Positions 25,711 through 36,528 are shown, numbered from the stretch's first letter. The stretch is 64,000 nucleotides of DNA from JBBROS01 sp965260935 (GCA_965260935.1 OZ253374.1:4092001-4156000); one strand, 5' to 3'. The notes: generated by a model not told the origin, from the letters alone. Program-made: numbers and translations.

Positions 25711-26277
25711 TCACACTTGACGGATTTCCTTGTCTTTATCGGCCAAGGACTCGTCAATGCGCTTTATATAGCCATCCGTTAGCTTCTGTATCTCGTCGGA
25801 CCAGTCCTTCAGGGCGTCCTCGCCGATCTCGCCTTTCTTCTCGGCGGCCTTGCTCTGGTCGATGCCGTCCCGCCGCACGCCGCGGACCGCGATGCGGGCG
25901 CCTTCGGCGTAACGCCCGGCCGCCTTGGCGAGCTCGGTACGGCGTTCCGCGGTCAATTGCGGGATGGGAACGCGGACGACCTGGCCATCGGCGCCGGGGT
26001 TGAGGCCGAGCCCGCTGTCACGGATCGCCCGCTCGACGGCGCCGATGAGGGTGCGGTCCCAAACCTGGACGGTGATCATGCGCGGCTCCGGGACGCCGAT
26101 GGTGCCGACCTGGGTGATGGGCACCACGGTGCCGTAGGCCTCGACCTTGACAGGCTCGAGCAAGGCGGGGCTGGCGCGGCCGGTCCGCAAGCCGCCGAAG
26201 TCGCGGCGGAGCGTCTCGAGCGCACCGTCCATCCGGCGGGACAGGTCTTCCTTGAGCGCGTTCAAGTCGGTCGGCAC
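25711..26277 (-). CDS. frr: ribosome recycling factor
   Basis: 188 residues, standard length. Opens with the helical LKEDLSRRMDGALETLRRDF region, followed by LRTGRASPALLE and the late KKGEI-x-EDALK hinge segment. With EF-G it splits post-termination ribosomes. The start codon is GTG at 26277 after an AGGGGG ribosome site. Sits between pyrH and uppS in the conserved rpsB-tsf-pyrH-frr order. Confidence 0.96.
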   Translation of the reverse strand: MPTDLNALKEDLSRRMDGALETLRRDFGGLRTGRASPALLEPVKVEAYGTVVPITQVGTIGVPEPRMITVQVWDRTLIGAVERAIRDSGLGLNPGADGQVVRVPIPQLTAERRTELAKAAGRYAEGARIAVRGVRRDGIDQSKAAEKKGEIGEDALKDWSDEIQKLTDGYIKRIDESLADKDKEIRQV

Positions 26278-26349
26278 GGGAACCCCCTTTTTTGGCCAAG
26301 GTGGAGATTATGAGCATTGTCACACGGTTGGGCGCGAACGTCAGGGTTA

Positions 26350-27075
26350 TCAGGCCGGCTCCGTGATCCGGGTGAACGAGCCTTCGCCGCGCAGCACCTG
26401 GGTGAAGCTGCCGGCGACATGCATGTTGAAGACGATGATCGGCAGGCGGTTCTCGCGAGCCAAGCTGATCGCGGCCGCGTCCATGACCGCGAGATCGTTC
26501 GACAGGACCTCCAAGTACGTTAGCTCGTCGTAGCGCCTGGCATCGGGATGCTTGCGCGGGTCCGCCGTGTAGACGCCGTCCACCTGGGTGCCCTTGAGCA
26601 ACAGGTCGCAATTCATCTCCGTGGCGCGGAGGGCGGCTGCGGTATCGGTCGTGAAGAAGGGATTGCCGGTTCCGGCGGCGAAGATCACCACCCTGCCCTT
26701 CTCCATGTGCCGCTCGGCCCGGCGGCGGATATAAGGCTCGCACACGGTGCTCATCGGGATGGCCGATTGCACGCGGGTCGGCACGCCCCTGCGTTCCAGC
26801 ACGCTCTGCATCCCGAGCGCGTTCATCACGGTGGCCAGCATGCCCATGTAGTCCGCCTGGGCACGGTCCATTCCTCCCGCGGCCCCGGAGATGCCGCGGA
26901 AAATGTTGCCGCCGCCGATCACGAGGCAGACCTCGATGCCGGTCTCCACAACGCCCTGGATGTCGGCGGCGATGCGGGCGAGGGTTTCCGTGTCAAGGCC
27001 GTAGTCGCGCCGGCCCATCAGCGCCTCCCCGGAGACTTTCAAGAGGACACGCTTGTAGGCCGGCTGTACTGGCAT
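26350..27075 (-). CDS. pyrH: UMP kinase
   Basis: 241 residues, amino acid kinase fold. N-terminal RVLLKVSGEAL carries the phosphate-binding Lys/Gly; GGGNIFRG is the second phosphate loop and TGNPFFTTDTAA the UMP-binding segment. It phosphorylates UMP to UDP and is allosterically controlled by GTP/UTP in the family. The start ATG has an AAAGGA ribosome site. A 140-nt gap separates it from tsf, long enough for an extra promoter. Confidence 0.96.
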   Translation of the reverse strand: MPVQPAYKRVLLKVSGEALMGRRDYGLDTETLARIAADIQGVVETGIEVCLVIGGGNIFRGISGAAGGMDRAQADYMGMLATVMNALGMQSVLERRGVPTRVQSAIPMSTVCEPYIRRRAERHMEKGRVVIFAAGTGNPFFTTDTAAALRATEMNCDLLLKGTQVDGVYTADPRKHPDARRYDELTYLEVLSNDLAVMDAAAISLARENRLPIIVFNMHVAGSFTQVLRGEGSFTRITEPA

Positions 27076-27215
27076 GGAATCCTTTCGGCGAACCGGGGAG
27101 CGGCAACCTAAAGCGTGCTGCCGGCTGTCACAAGCGGCGTGGTTGGGCCGGCTTAAGGCACGTTCGGGTCAGGCCGTCCGCACCGGCCCGTTGGCGCACC
27201 GGGCAAGGCGAGCGG

Positions 27216-28181
27216 TCAGAGCGGCGGGCCATCCTCGGTTGCGTCGGGCGCGCCGGGCTGTAGGCCGCCGTGCTGCGTGCCGGCAGCGGCGGCGACTTCG
27301 GCGGCGAAATCGCCGGATTGCCTTTCGATGCCCTCGCCGAGCTGGAAGCGGGTGAAGCCTTTCAGGTCCGCACCGGCCTTTTGGACCACGGCCTTGACGC
27401 GGCTCTCGCCGTCGTGGACCCAGACCTGCTCGAGCAAGGCAATTTCTTCGTAATATTTCTTGATCCGCCCCTCGACCATTTTCTGGATCACCGCGTCGGG
27501 CTTGCCGGAGGACCGGGCCTGCTCGGACAGCACCTGCTTCTCCCGTTCCAGGGCCGCCGGATCGACGGCGCTGATGTCGAGCACTTCAGGCCGGGTGGCG
27601 GCGACGTGCATACCGACTTGCCGGCCCAGGTTTTCCAGGGCGTCGATCTCGGAGCTGCCTTCAACGGCGACGAGGACGCCTATCTTGCCAAGGCCGGGCT
27701 TCAAGGCGTTGTGGACATAGGTGGCAACCACGCCCTGATCGACGCGCAGGACGCTGGCCCGGCGCAGCGTCATGTTCTCGCCGATCGTAGCGACAAGGTG
27801 GGTGATCTCGTCGGCGACGGTCCGCGAACTGCCCGGGCAGGGGGCGGCCTTGATGGCGTCGAGGTCCTGGCCGACCTCGAGCGCCACTTTGGCGACGTTC
27901 TCGACCAAGGCCTGGAAGGTCTCGTTGCGGGCGACGAAGTCGGTTTCGGCGTTGATCTCGACCATGGCCGCCCTTTGCGGGGCGCTGACGACAGCGACCA
28001 GGCCTTCCGCGGCGACCCGGCCGCTTTTCTTGGCCGCGGCGGAGAGGCCTTTCTTGCGCAACCAGTCGATCGCGCCTTCAAGGTCGCCATTGGTTTCGGT
28101 CAACGCCTTCTTGCAATCCATCATGCCGGCGCCGGTCTTTTCGCGGAGATCCTTGACGAGGGCCGCGGTGATCTCAGGCAT
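27216..28181 (-). CDS. tsf: translation elongation factor Ts
   Basis: 321 residues from ATG 28181 with an AGGAG ribosome site. N-terminal UBA-like domain (LVKDLREKTGAGMMDCKKAL, written in part), then the TDFVARN motif that expels GDP from EF-Tu, and the dimerisation region. The C-terminal extension after about residue 295 (Ala/Gly/Pro-rich, ending GPPL) is longer than usual. The 63 in-frame codons upstream are translation of the intergenic double hairpin and the end of rpsB. Confidence 0.95.
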   Translation of the reverse strand: MPEITAALVKDLREKTGAGMMDCKKALTETNGDLEGAIDWLRKKGLSAAAKKSGRVAAEGLVAVVSAPQRAAMVEINAETDFVARNETFQALVENVAKVALEVGQDLDAIKAAPCPGSSRTVADEITHLVATIGENMTLRRASVLRVDQGVVATYVHNALKPGLGKIGVLVAVEGSSEIDALENLGRQVGMHVAATRPEVLDISAVDPAALEREKQVLSEQARSSGKPDAVIQKMVEGRIKKYYEEIALLEQVWVHDGESRVKAVVQKAGADLKGFTRFQLGEGIERQSGDFAAEVAAAAGTQHGGLQPGAPDATEDGPPL

Positions 28182-28201
28182 CTTGTTGCTCCTCATTAAG
28201 G

Positions 28202-28241
28202 CCAGGGCGTTGCCCTGGACCCGCTGGGGCCTCGGCCCCAG
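28202..28241. repeat. GC-rich double hairpin in the rpsB-tsf gap
   Basis: Two adjoining perfect hairpins fill most of the 70-nt gap: CCAGGGC (28202-28208) with GCCCTGG (28212-28218) around GTT, and CTGGGGC (28224-28230) with GCCCCAG (28235-28241) around a 4-nt loop. I recognise this type of paired GC hairpin as a dispersed intergenic element of Acetobacteraceae chromosomes. There is no T run, so it is not a standard terminator, but it could slow polymerase or protect the 3' end of rpsB mRNA. Confidence 0.7.
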
Positions 28242-28251
28242 ACCCCATTCG

Positions 28252-29022
28252 TTAGGCTTGCGCTGGTTCGGGTTCCGGGAGGGCTTCCGGGGGAAGCTCT
28301 TCGCTCGCGCCGATGTCGCGGCCGGAAGCGACCATCTCGGCGCTGATGCCGTCCAGCACCGCGCCTGCAATCAGGTCGCAATACATGGTGATGGCGCGAA
28401 TGGCGTCATCGTTGCCGGGGATCGGGTAGGTGACGCCAGCCGGGTCGGAGTTGCTGTCCAGAACGGCGACAACCGGGATGCCGAGCTTGACAGCCTCTTC
28501 GACCGCGAGCTTCTCCTTGTTGGTGTCGATGATGAACAGGATGTCGGGCAGGCCGCCCATGTCCTTGATGCCGCCCAGGGCGCGTTCCAGCTTTTCCTGG
28601 TCGCGCGTGATGTCCAGCACCTCTTTCTTAGTCAGGCCCTGGATGTCGCCGCCGAGCATTTCCTCGATCTGGCGCAGGCGCTTGATGCTGCCGGTGATGG
28701 TTTTCCAGTTGGTCAACATGCCGCCGAGCCAGCGATGGTTGACGTAGTACTGGCCGCAGCGCTTGGCGCTCTCGGCCACGTGCTCGGCGGCGGCGCGCTT
28801 GGTGCCGACGAACAGGACGCGGCCGCCGTTGGCGGTGACGTCGCGAACGGCCCGGAGCGCCCGGTCGAGCAGCGGGACGGTCTGCTGCAGGTCGATGATG
28901 TGGACCTGGTTGCGGACGCCGAAGATGAACGGCGCCATGCGGGGGTTCCAGCGGCGGGTGTGGTGGCCGAAATGGACACCGGCTTCGAGCAGTTGACGGA
29001 GCGTGAAATCGGGCATCGCCAT
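28252..29022 (-). CDS. rpsB: 30S ribosomal protein S2
   Basis: 256 residues from ATG 29022 (MAMPDF...). S2 signatures are clear: TLRQLLEAGVHFGH near the N-terminus, the NHRWLGGMLTNW block and the IPVVAVLDSNSDP stretch (all family patterns). The start is supported by AGGAAAGGA eight bases upstream; the second ATG at 29016 is also possible. A Glu/Pro/Ala-rich tail follows the conserved core. First gene of the long housekeeping series ending at fabZ. Confidence 0.96.
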   Translation of the reverse strand: MAMPDFTLRQLLEAGVHFGHHTRRWNPRMAPFIFGVRNQVHIIDLQQTVPLLDRALRAVRDVTANGGRVLFVGTKRAAAEHVAESAKRCGQYYVNHRWLGGMLTNWKTITGSIKRLRQIEEMLGGDIQGLTKKEVLDITRDQEKLERALGGIKDMGGLPDILFIIDTNKEKLAVEEAVKLGIPVVAVLDSNSDPAGVTYPIPGNDDAIRAITMYCDLIAGAVLDGISAEMVASGRDIGASEELPPEALPEPEPAQA

Positions 29023-29056
29023 CGGCGTGCGTCCTTTCCTGTTGGTCCGGTTGATC

Positions 29057-29101
29057 CTCCGCGGAGCCTGGCCTCTCGGCACCGGAACCTGGTTTCCCAG
29101 G
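29057..29101 (-). promoter_or_regulatory. structured rpsB leader: GNRA-loop hairpin and palindrome
   Basis: On the rpsB strand the leader contains CCTGG-GAAA-CCAGG (29101 to 29088), a perfect 5-bp stem capped by a GNRA tetraloop, followed by the 10-bp palindrome CTCCGCGGAG (29066-29057) and then the ribosome site. S2 represses its own operon through a leader RNA in some bacteria. That this leader does so is inference. Confidence 0.35.
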
Positions 29102-29180
29102 AAAGGCGCCCCGCGTGCGAATTTATCCGCCTTGCCGACGGACGGGGCGGATATGGCGGATCAGGACAGGAATGGCAAGG

Positions 29181-30188
29181 TCAACGCCGGGGCCGGAAGA
29201 CGACGAACAGGGTTGCCAAGGCTGCGACGTCGAAGACGCTGAACCGCTTGCGGTTGGCGGAGGCGTGGGCAACGATGTTCTGCACCGGCGTCGATGGCCG
29301 TGGCGGCGGCGGCTCGCCGGCGGCGGCCTTGGCGGCGAAAGCCTCCGCGCTGCCGTGATGGCTGGCCCAGACCTTGGTGAACTCTGCGCCGAGAAGGAAG
29401 ATCTGCGACGAGTAGTAGATCCAGACCAGCACGATCACGAGCGCCCCGGCAGCGCCGTAGCTGCTCGCCATCGAGGAGCTGCCGATATAAAAGCCGATCA
29501 GGGTCTTGCCGATGGTGAACAGCAGCGCCGTCACGACCGCGCCGACGCCGACGTCTCGCCAGCCGAGTTGGCGGTCGGGCAGGATTTTATAGATCGCGGC
29601 GAACAGCGCCGAGATCATCGCCAGCGACACGGTGAAGTTCAAAACCGTCAGGATCGTCGCGGCCCAGGGCAGGAAACCGTTGACATAGTCGGACACCGCA
29701 CGGATCACGGCGCTAACGACGAGGGAGACGAGCAGCAGGAACCCCAGCGTCGCCACCAGGCCCAGGCTCGCCATACGGGCCTTGAGAATGCCGGTCAGCA
29801 CGGCTTTCGGCGGCTCGGCTTTCCAGATCGCGTTGAGCGCGACTTGCATTTCCCCGAACACGCCACTCGCGGTGATGATCAGGGCGACGATGCCGATGAC
29901 CGTTGCCAGGATGCCGCTGCGCCGGTTGCTGGCGCTCACGATCGTTGTTTGGATCAATTCGGCTGCCTGGTCGCCCATCAGCCCGCGGAGCTGGTCGACG
30001 ATCGCGCCTTGCGCCGCTTCTTCGCCGAAGAACAACCCGGCGATGGCGATGCAGATCAGCAAAACGGGGCCGATCGAGACGATGGTATAGTAGGCGATGG
30101 CAGCGCCCCTGCTGAGGGCGCCGTCCTCGACGAAGCCATAGACGGTCTCCGTCGCCATTCCCCAGATGGATTTTCCCGTTTTCAACAT
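29181..30188 (-). CDS. yihY: YihY/UPF0761 (BrkB) family inner-membrane protein
   Basis: 335 residues with six predicted membrane helices. The N-terminal DGALSRGAAIAYYT and the central ASGVFGEMQVALNAIW motifs are typical of the YihY family, once misassigned as RNase BN; function remains unsettled. The C-terminal part (about 290-335) is a Pro-rich linker with one more hydrophobic stretch. It ends 158 nt after the rpsB start on the same strand, so it is the upstream neighbour of rpsB but likely a separate unit. Confidence 0.88.
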   Translation of the reverse strand: MLKTGKSIWGMATETVYGFVEDGALSRGAAIAYYTIVSIGPVLLICIAIAGLFFGEEAAQGAIVDQLRGLMGDQAAELIQTTIVSASNRRSGILATVIGIVALIITASGVFGEMQVALNAIWKAEPPKAVLTGILKARMASLGLVATLGFLLLVSLVVSAVIRAVSDYVNGFLPWAATILTVLNFTVSLAMISALFAAIYKILPDRQLGWRDVGVGAVVTALLFTIGKTLIGFYIGSSSMASSYGAAGALVIVLVWIYYSSQIFLLGAEFTKVWASHHGSAEAFAAKAAAGEPPPPRPSTPVQNIVAHASANRKRFSVFDVAALATLFVVFRPRR

Positions 30189-30304
30189 CAGCCTACCCGG
30201 ACCACGCTTGACAAGCCGCTCTGGATCACGCGCCAGGGTTGAAGGTCAAGCTGTTCTGGCATTCGGCGCGGGCTGCGTGGCTCACCCGCCCGGAGCCGGC
30301 CTGC

Positions 30305-30859
30305 TCAGACGAGCAGGTGGCGGGGGATGGCGAGGCCGAGCCGGGTCGGAACGTCCCAGATTTCCTCGACCCGGCGGACAGGCTGGAAGCCCGCCCGCAG
30401 GTAGCCTGGCAAGGCGCGCGGGTGGTCGGCGGTGCAGGTGTTGACGGTCAGCGTCTTGACGCCGGGGCGCCAGGCTGTCTGGATTGCCGCGGACAGGAAC
30501 GCGCCGCCGAGCCGCTGGCCGACGGCGTGGGGCAAGAGGCCGAAATAGCTGAGGTTAACGGTGGGGTGGTTGCGGCGGTCCAGCTCGAAGAAGCCGACCG
30601 GCTCGCCACCGCGGTAGAGCACGTGGATGGAGACGTCAGGCTCGGCCAGCATCTGGGCGAGCGCCTCGTCTGACAGAGTGCGGCGGAGCCACCAAACGTG
30701 GGCGCCGCCGGTGGTGTCGTAGAGGTAACGGTAGAATGGGACCGTGCAGTGCGCGAGGGGGATCAGCGAGACGGAGTCCGGCAGGGCCGGGCCTGGCTTG
30801 GGGCGCTCATCCATGCGCAAGAAGGTGACCGTGACGGCCACCTTGGTTGCGGGCTGCAC
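30305..30859 (-). CDS. GNAT-family N-acetyltransferase
   Basis: 184 residues. The acetyl-CoA fold is visible: strand GGEPVGFFELDRR, then the pyrophosphate loop region around LPHAVGQRLGGAFL and the C-terminal ADHPRALPGYLRAGFQPVRR segment that resembles motif B. The acceptor is unknown. The start is GTG at 30859, only 2 nt past the rpoD stop, so it is probably co-transcribed with rpoD; an internal ATG at codon 16 is an alternative start. Confidence 0.75.
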   Translation of the reverse strand: MQPATKVAVTVTFLRMDERPKPGPALPDSVSLIPLAHCTVPFYRYLYDTTGGAHVWWLRRTLSDEALAQMLAEPDVSIHVLYRGGEPVGFFELDRRNHPTVNLSYFGLLPHAVGQRLGGAFLSAAIQTAWRPGVKTLTVNTCTADHPRALPGYLRAGFQPVRRVEEIWDVPTRLGLAIPRHLLV

Positions 30860-30861
30860 GG

Positions 30862-32823
<1,962 letters not shown>

Positions 32824-32880
32824 AGGGTGGTCTGCTCCGTTTGCTTGCCTGCCCCGGCGTCCCGGGGCAGGGTTTTGACG

Positions 32881-34650
32881 CTAAAGGTCGGCGTCCAGGC
32901 CGATGAGATCGAGGCGGGCGGTTTGGAGACCGACCAGACGACGCTGGGTCGCTTGGGTGGGATCGTTCCCGAACGCGCGCGCCGCTTCCGCGACTTCATC
33001 GTCGAGGCGGGAAAGTCCTGATATCAGTCCGAACAAATGCCACCATTCCGCCTCGGCCTCCGCCGGCATCGCCTCCGGCCTGGCACTGGGAGGAAGCGGC
33101 ATCGCGGTGGACAGCACGAATGCGGTTTCCTCCATCAAACCCGATGCTTGCAGGTGGGAAAGCAATTCGGCGGAATCAAGCGCGGCGTGATGGTCGGTGC
33201 TCAGGATGGCCGCGCGCAGCCGGGCGAGCCGCGGCGGCAGGTCCAGCCCGGCATAGGCCTCCTCGGTATCTCGCAGCAGGACAGGGTGGCGGAGCAGGAT
33301 GGCGGTGAGGCAGCGGGCGCGTTCCTGGAAGGCGGCATCGGGCGCGGGCAGGGACCGCGGAAGCCGGGGCGGCGGCGATTGCTTCTTTCCGGGGCCTGGA
33401 CGGCGGGCGGCGTAGAAGCGGTCGCGCAAGGCGTTGCGGAATTCCTGCGACAGCGCCCGGTCGGCAATGCGCGCCGCGGCGGCGTCGAGCCTGGCCCGGA
33501 ACGAGGCGCGGGCTTCCGGCCCGTCGCTGGCGCCTTGCCGCAGGAGGGAGAACAGGGCTTGGTCGAGCGGCTGCTTGGCGTCGAGCAACGCCTGGAACGC
33601 GGCTGCCCCGCCCTCGCGGACCAGGCTGTCGGGGTCCTGCCCGGACGGCAGGGTGACGAAGGCCAGCGAGCGGTCGGGCGTGACCATCGGCAGGCACAGC
33701 TCCGCCGCCCGGGCCGCGGCACGCCCGCCCGCCGCGTCGCCGTCGAAGCAGAGGACCGGCACCGGGCTGAGCCGCCACAGGGCTTCGAGCTGTTCCGCCG
33801 TGAGCGCCGTGCCGAGGGGGGCGACGGCGGCCTCGAACCCGGCCTGGTGCAGCGCGATCACGTCCATGTAACCCTCGACCACCACGAGAGGGCCGCGGCG
33901 GACGCCTTCGCGGGCGAGGTCGAGCGCGTAAAGGGTGCCGCGCTTCTGATACAGGGCGGTATCCGGGCCGTTGATGTATTTCGGCTTGGCGTCGCCCAGG
34001 GTGCGCCCGCCGAAGCTGACGATGCGCCCGCGGCGGTCGCGGATCGGGAAGGTGACGCGGTTCCAGTACAGCTCGCGCGCCGGGCCAGTCTCGTCGGCGG
34101 GGCGCAGCAGGCCGGCTTCTTCCAGGCGGGCGGGGTCAATGCCGGCTTGGCGCAGCGCCTTGATCAAGCTGCCGCGGCCCTCCCCGCTCCAGCCGAGGCC
34201 GAAGCGGGCGACCGTTGCATCCGACAGGCCGCGGCGGCGAAGGTAGGAGAGGGCATCCCTTCCCTGCCGGTCGTGCAGCAGGCGAACGAACTCGGCCTGG
34301 GCCGCATCCATGACGCCGAACAGGTCGAGCCGCTCCTGCTCGGCGTCCGCGTCGCGGGCGGATTGCTTGGGCATTTCAAGCCCGGCCTCCCCGGCCAGGC
34401 TCTCGACCGCGTCCATGAACGATCCGCCGCCGGTCTGCATCGTGAAGGTGATGGCGTCCCCGTGCGCGCCGCAGCCGAAGCAGTGGAAACCGTCCTCGTA
34501 GACGTAGAAGCTCGGCGTCTTCTCGTTGTGGAACGGGCAGCAGCCTTTCCAATTGCGTCCCGACTTGGCGAGCTTGACCCGGCGCGAGACCAGCCCGTGC
34601 ATGGGCGTGCGGGCGCGCAGCTCGTCGAGGAAGGCGGGAGGCAGCGCCAT
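32881..34650 (-). CDS. dnaG: DNA primase DnaG
   Basis: 589 residues. N-terminal CHC2 zinc finger with ligands C38, H41, C57 and C60; a TOPRIM catalytic core (VVEGYMDVIAL and later FDGDAAGGRAA with the acidic metal ligands); and a C-terminal helicase-binding region from about 440 that is poorly conserved, as usual. Makes RNA primers for replication. Its ATG shares one base with the stop of the yqeY gene (TAATG), so the two are coupled. Confidence 0.96.
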   Translation of the reverse strand: MALPPAFLDELRARTPMHGLVSRRVKLAKSGRNWKGCCPFHNEKTPSFYVYEDGFHCFGCGAHGDAITFTMQTGGGSFMDAVESLAGEAGLEMPKQSARDADAEQERLDLFGVMDAAQAEFVRLLHDRQGRDALSYLRRRGLSDATVARFGLGWSGEGRGSLIKALRQAGIDPARLEEAGLLRPADETGPARELYWNRVTFPIRDRRGRIVSFGGRTLGDAKPKYINGPDTALYQKRGTLYALDLAREGVRRGPLVVVEGYMDVIALHQAGFEAAVAPLGTALTAEQLEALWRLSPVPVLCFDGDAAGGRAAARAAELCLPMVTPDRSLAFVTLPSGQDPDSLVREGGAAAFQALLDAKQPLDQALFSLLRQGASDGPEARASFRARLDAAAARIADRALSQEFRNALRDRFYAARRPGPGKKQSPPPRLPRSLPAPDAAFQERARCLTAILLRHPVLLRDTEEAYAGLDLPPRLARLRAAILSTDHHAALDSAELLSHLQASGLMEETAFVLSTAMPLPPSARPEAMPAEAEAEWWHLFGLISGLSRLDDEVAEAARAFGNDPTQATQRRLVGLQTARLDLIGLDADL

Positions 34651-35108
34651 TACGGGGCGAGGCGTGCCCGGACCAGCGGCCCGGCGCGGCCCATGTCAAG
34701 CTCGGCGCCGTGCTTGGCTTTGAGGGCCGCCATGACCCGGCCCATGTCCTTCGGCCCGGTCGCGTCCGTTTCAGCGACGGCGTCGGCCACGGCGGTTTCG
34801 AGCGCCGACTGGTCCATCGCTTTGGGCAGGAACTCCTCGATGACGCCGATCTCCGCCTGTTCCTTGGCGGCCAGTTCCGGACGCCCGCCTTGCTCGTACA
34901 ACGCCACCGATTCGCGGCGGGACTTGACCATGCTGCGCAGCGTGGCGGTGACCTCGTCGTCGGGCACCGCCGTGACGCCTTTGGGCCGGGCGGCGATGTC
35001 GGCGTCCTTCAGCTTGGCGAGGATCATACGGAGGGTGGAGGTTCGGGCCGAGTCGCCGGCCTTCATCGAGGTCTTGAGTGCGGCCGTGAAATCGTCGCGC
35101 AATGCCAT
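34650..35108 (-). CDS. GatB/YqeY-domain protein
   Basis: 152 residues from ATG 35108. All-helical YqeY domain, related to the C-terminal tRNA-binding domain of the amidotransferase subunit GatB: pattern ALRDDFTAALK...R-x-STLRMILA...EIGVIEEFLPKAM...MGRVMAALK. Often found just upstream of dnaG-rpoD, as here. A role in tRNA-linked amidation is suggested by the family but unproved. Further upstream in-frame codons run across the divergent promoter region and were excluded. Confidence 0.9.
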   Translation of the reverse strand: MALRDDFTAALKTSMKAGDSARTSTLRMILAKLKDADIAARPKGVTAVPDDEVTATLRSMVKSRRESVALYEQGGRPELAAKEQAEIGVIEEFLPKAMDQSALETAVADAVAETDATGPKDMGRVMAALKAKHGAELDMGRAGPLVRARLAP

Positions 35109-35187
35109 GTCAGATCGCCTGGTAAGTTTTTTCCCGTATAGCGCAAGCATCCTTGTATTGGGAAGTTTGCTCTCGTATTGATGACGG
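35109..35187. promoter_or_regulatory. 79-bp divergent control region between yqeY-dnaG-rpoD and carA
   Basis: Both operons must start here. It has a T run at 35124-35129, an AT-rich centre, a TATA-like element in CGTATAG (35134-35140, read CTATACG toward yqeY) and two copies of a TTGTATTG/TCGTATTG octamer toward carA (35152-35159 and 35174-35181). I could not settle exact -35/-10 pairs. Confidence 0.4.
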
Positions 35188-36528
35188 ATGACCAGCATCG
35201 AATCGATCATCGACCGTCTCGGCGGGGCCGAGGCCGCGGCCAAGCTGACCGGGGTCGGGGCGGAGGCGATCCGGAAATGGCGTCAAGCGCGCGTGATCCC
35301 GGCGAAGCACTGGCCGGCGGTGATGGGTGCGACCGGGTTGCCGATCGAGGCCTTGTCCGGAGAGCGGGCGAGCGTTCCGGGCGATGCGCCGCCGGGTGCA
35401 ACGGCCGCGTTGGTGCTGGGCGACGGGACGGTGTTCTGGGGGCGGGGCTTCGGGGCGCATTCGTCCGGGCGGGTTGGCGAGGTTTGCTTCAACACGGGGA
35501 TGACGGGTTACCAGGAGACGATGACCGATCCGTCTTATGCCGGGCAACATATCGCGTTCACTTTCCCGCATATTGGCAACGTGGGCGTCAATCCGGAGGA
35601 TTTGGAAGCCACCAATATCGCGGCCCTGGGCATCATTGTGAAGCAGGACGTGACCGCTCCGAGCAATTGGCGGGCGACGCAAGGGTTGCAGGCCTGGATG
35701 CGGGCGAAGGACTTGCCGGGGATCGCCGGGGTGGACACGCGGGCGCTGACGGTGCGGGTGCGCGATGGCGGGCCGCCGACCGGGGTGTTGAGCTTCCCGG
35801 CGGATGGGCGGTTCGACCTGGCGGCGCTGGCGGCGCTGGCGAAGGCTTGGCCGGGGCTGGAGGGGATGGATCTCGCGCGCGAGGTAAGCTGCACGCAGAC
35901 CTATACATGGAATGAAGGCGTCTGGTCCTGGGCCGGGCGGCAGGAGACGCCTGCGCCGCGGCATCACGTGGTCGCGGTCGATTACGGGGCGAAGCGGAAC
36001 ATCCTGCGATGCCTGGCCTCGGCTGGCTGCCGGGTCACGGTGGTGCCGGCCATGGCGACGGCGGAGGACATCCTGCGGCACGAGCCGGACGGGGTGTTCC
36101 TGTCCAACGGCCCGGGCGACCCGGCGGCAACGGGCGCGTATGCCGTCCCGGCGATCCAGGGCGTGCTGGAGCGCGGCGTGCCGCTGTTCGGGATTTGCCT
36201 GGGGCACCAGTTGCTGGCGCTGGCGTTGGGGGCCAAGACCTACAAGCTCGGGCGGGGGCATCGGGGCGCAAACCAGCCGGTGAAGGACCTGCTGACCGGC
36301 AAGGTCGAGATCACCAGCCAGAACCACGGCTTCGCGGTGGACGACCAAAGCCTGCCGCCCGGCGTGCGGATCACGCATACGAGCCTGTTCGACGGCAGCA
36401 ACGAAGGGCTGGCGTGCGACGACCGGCCGGCGTTCAGCGTGCAGTATCATCCTGAGGCGAGCCCGGGGCCGGGGGACAGCCATCATCTGTTCCGGCGGTT
36501 CGTGGCGATGATGGCGGAGGCCAAGTGA
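35188..36528 (+). CDS. carA: carbamoyl-phosphate synthase small subunit with N-terminal HTH-like extension
   Basis: 446 residues. CarA proper starts at about residue 72 (TAALVLGDGTVFWGRGFG); the glutaminase domain has the nucleophile in FGICLGHQ and the QYHPEASPGP segment with the catalytic His and Glu. It supplies ammonia from glutamine to CarB for arginine and pyrimidine synthesis. Residues 1-60 are not found in E. coli CarA: they read like a small YdaS/Cro-type helix-turn-helix (LGGAEAAAKLTGVGAEAIRKW, in part, then IPAKHWPAVMGATGL). The ATG start has only a weak ribosome site. The extension might be a real DNA-binding module or an overextended start; no later start with a better context is evident. 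Confidence 0.94.
   Translation: MTSIESIIDRLGGAEAAAKLTGVGAEAIRKWRQARVIPAKHWPAVMGATGLPIEALSGERASVPGDAPPGATAALVLGDGTVFWGRGFGAHSSGRVGEVCFNTGMTGYQETMTDPSYAGQHIAFTFPHIGNVGVNPEDLEATNIAALGIIVKQDVTAPSNWRATQGLQAWMRAKDLPGIAGVDTRALTVRVRDGGPPTGVLSFPADGRFDLAALAALAKAWPGLEGMDLAREVSCTQTYTWNEGVWSWAGRQETPAPRHHVVAVDYGAKRNILRCLASAGCRVTVVPAMATAEDILRHEPDGVFLSNGPGDPAATGAYAVPAIQGVLERGVPLFGICLGHQLLALALGAKTYKLGRGHRGANQPVKDLLTGKVEITSQNHGFAVDDQSLPPGVRITHTSLFDGSNEGLACDDRPAFSVQYHPEASPGPGDSHHLFRRFVAMMAEAK

Noticed and set aside
33037..35181. 714-codon plus-strand frame opposite dnaG and yqeY
   Set aside because: Crosses two well-supported genes and their control region; composition is that of a complementary shadow.
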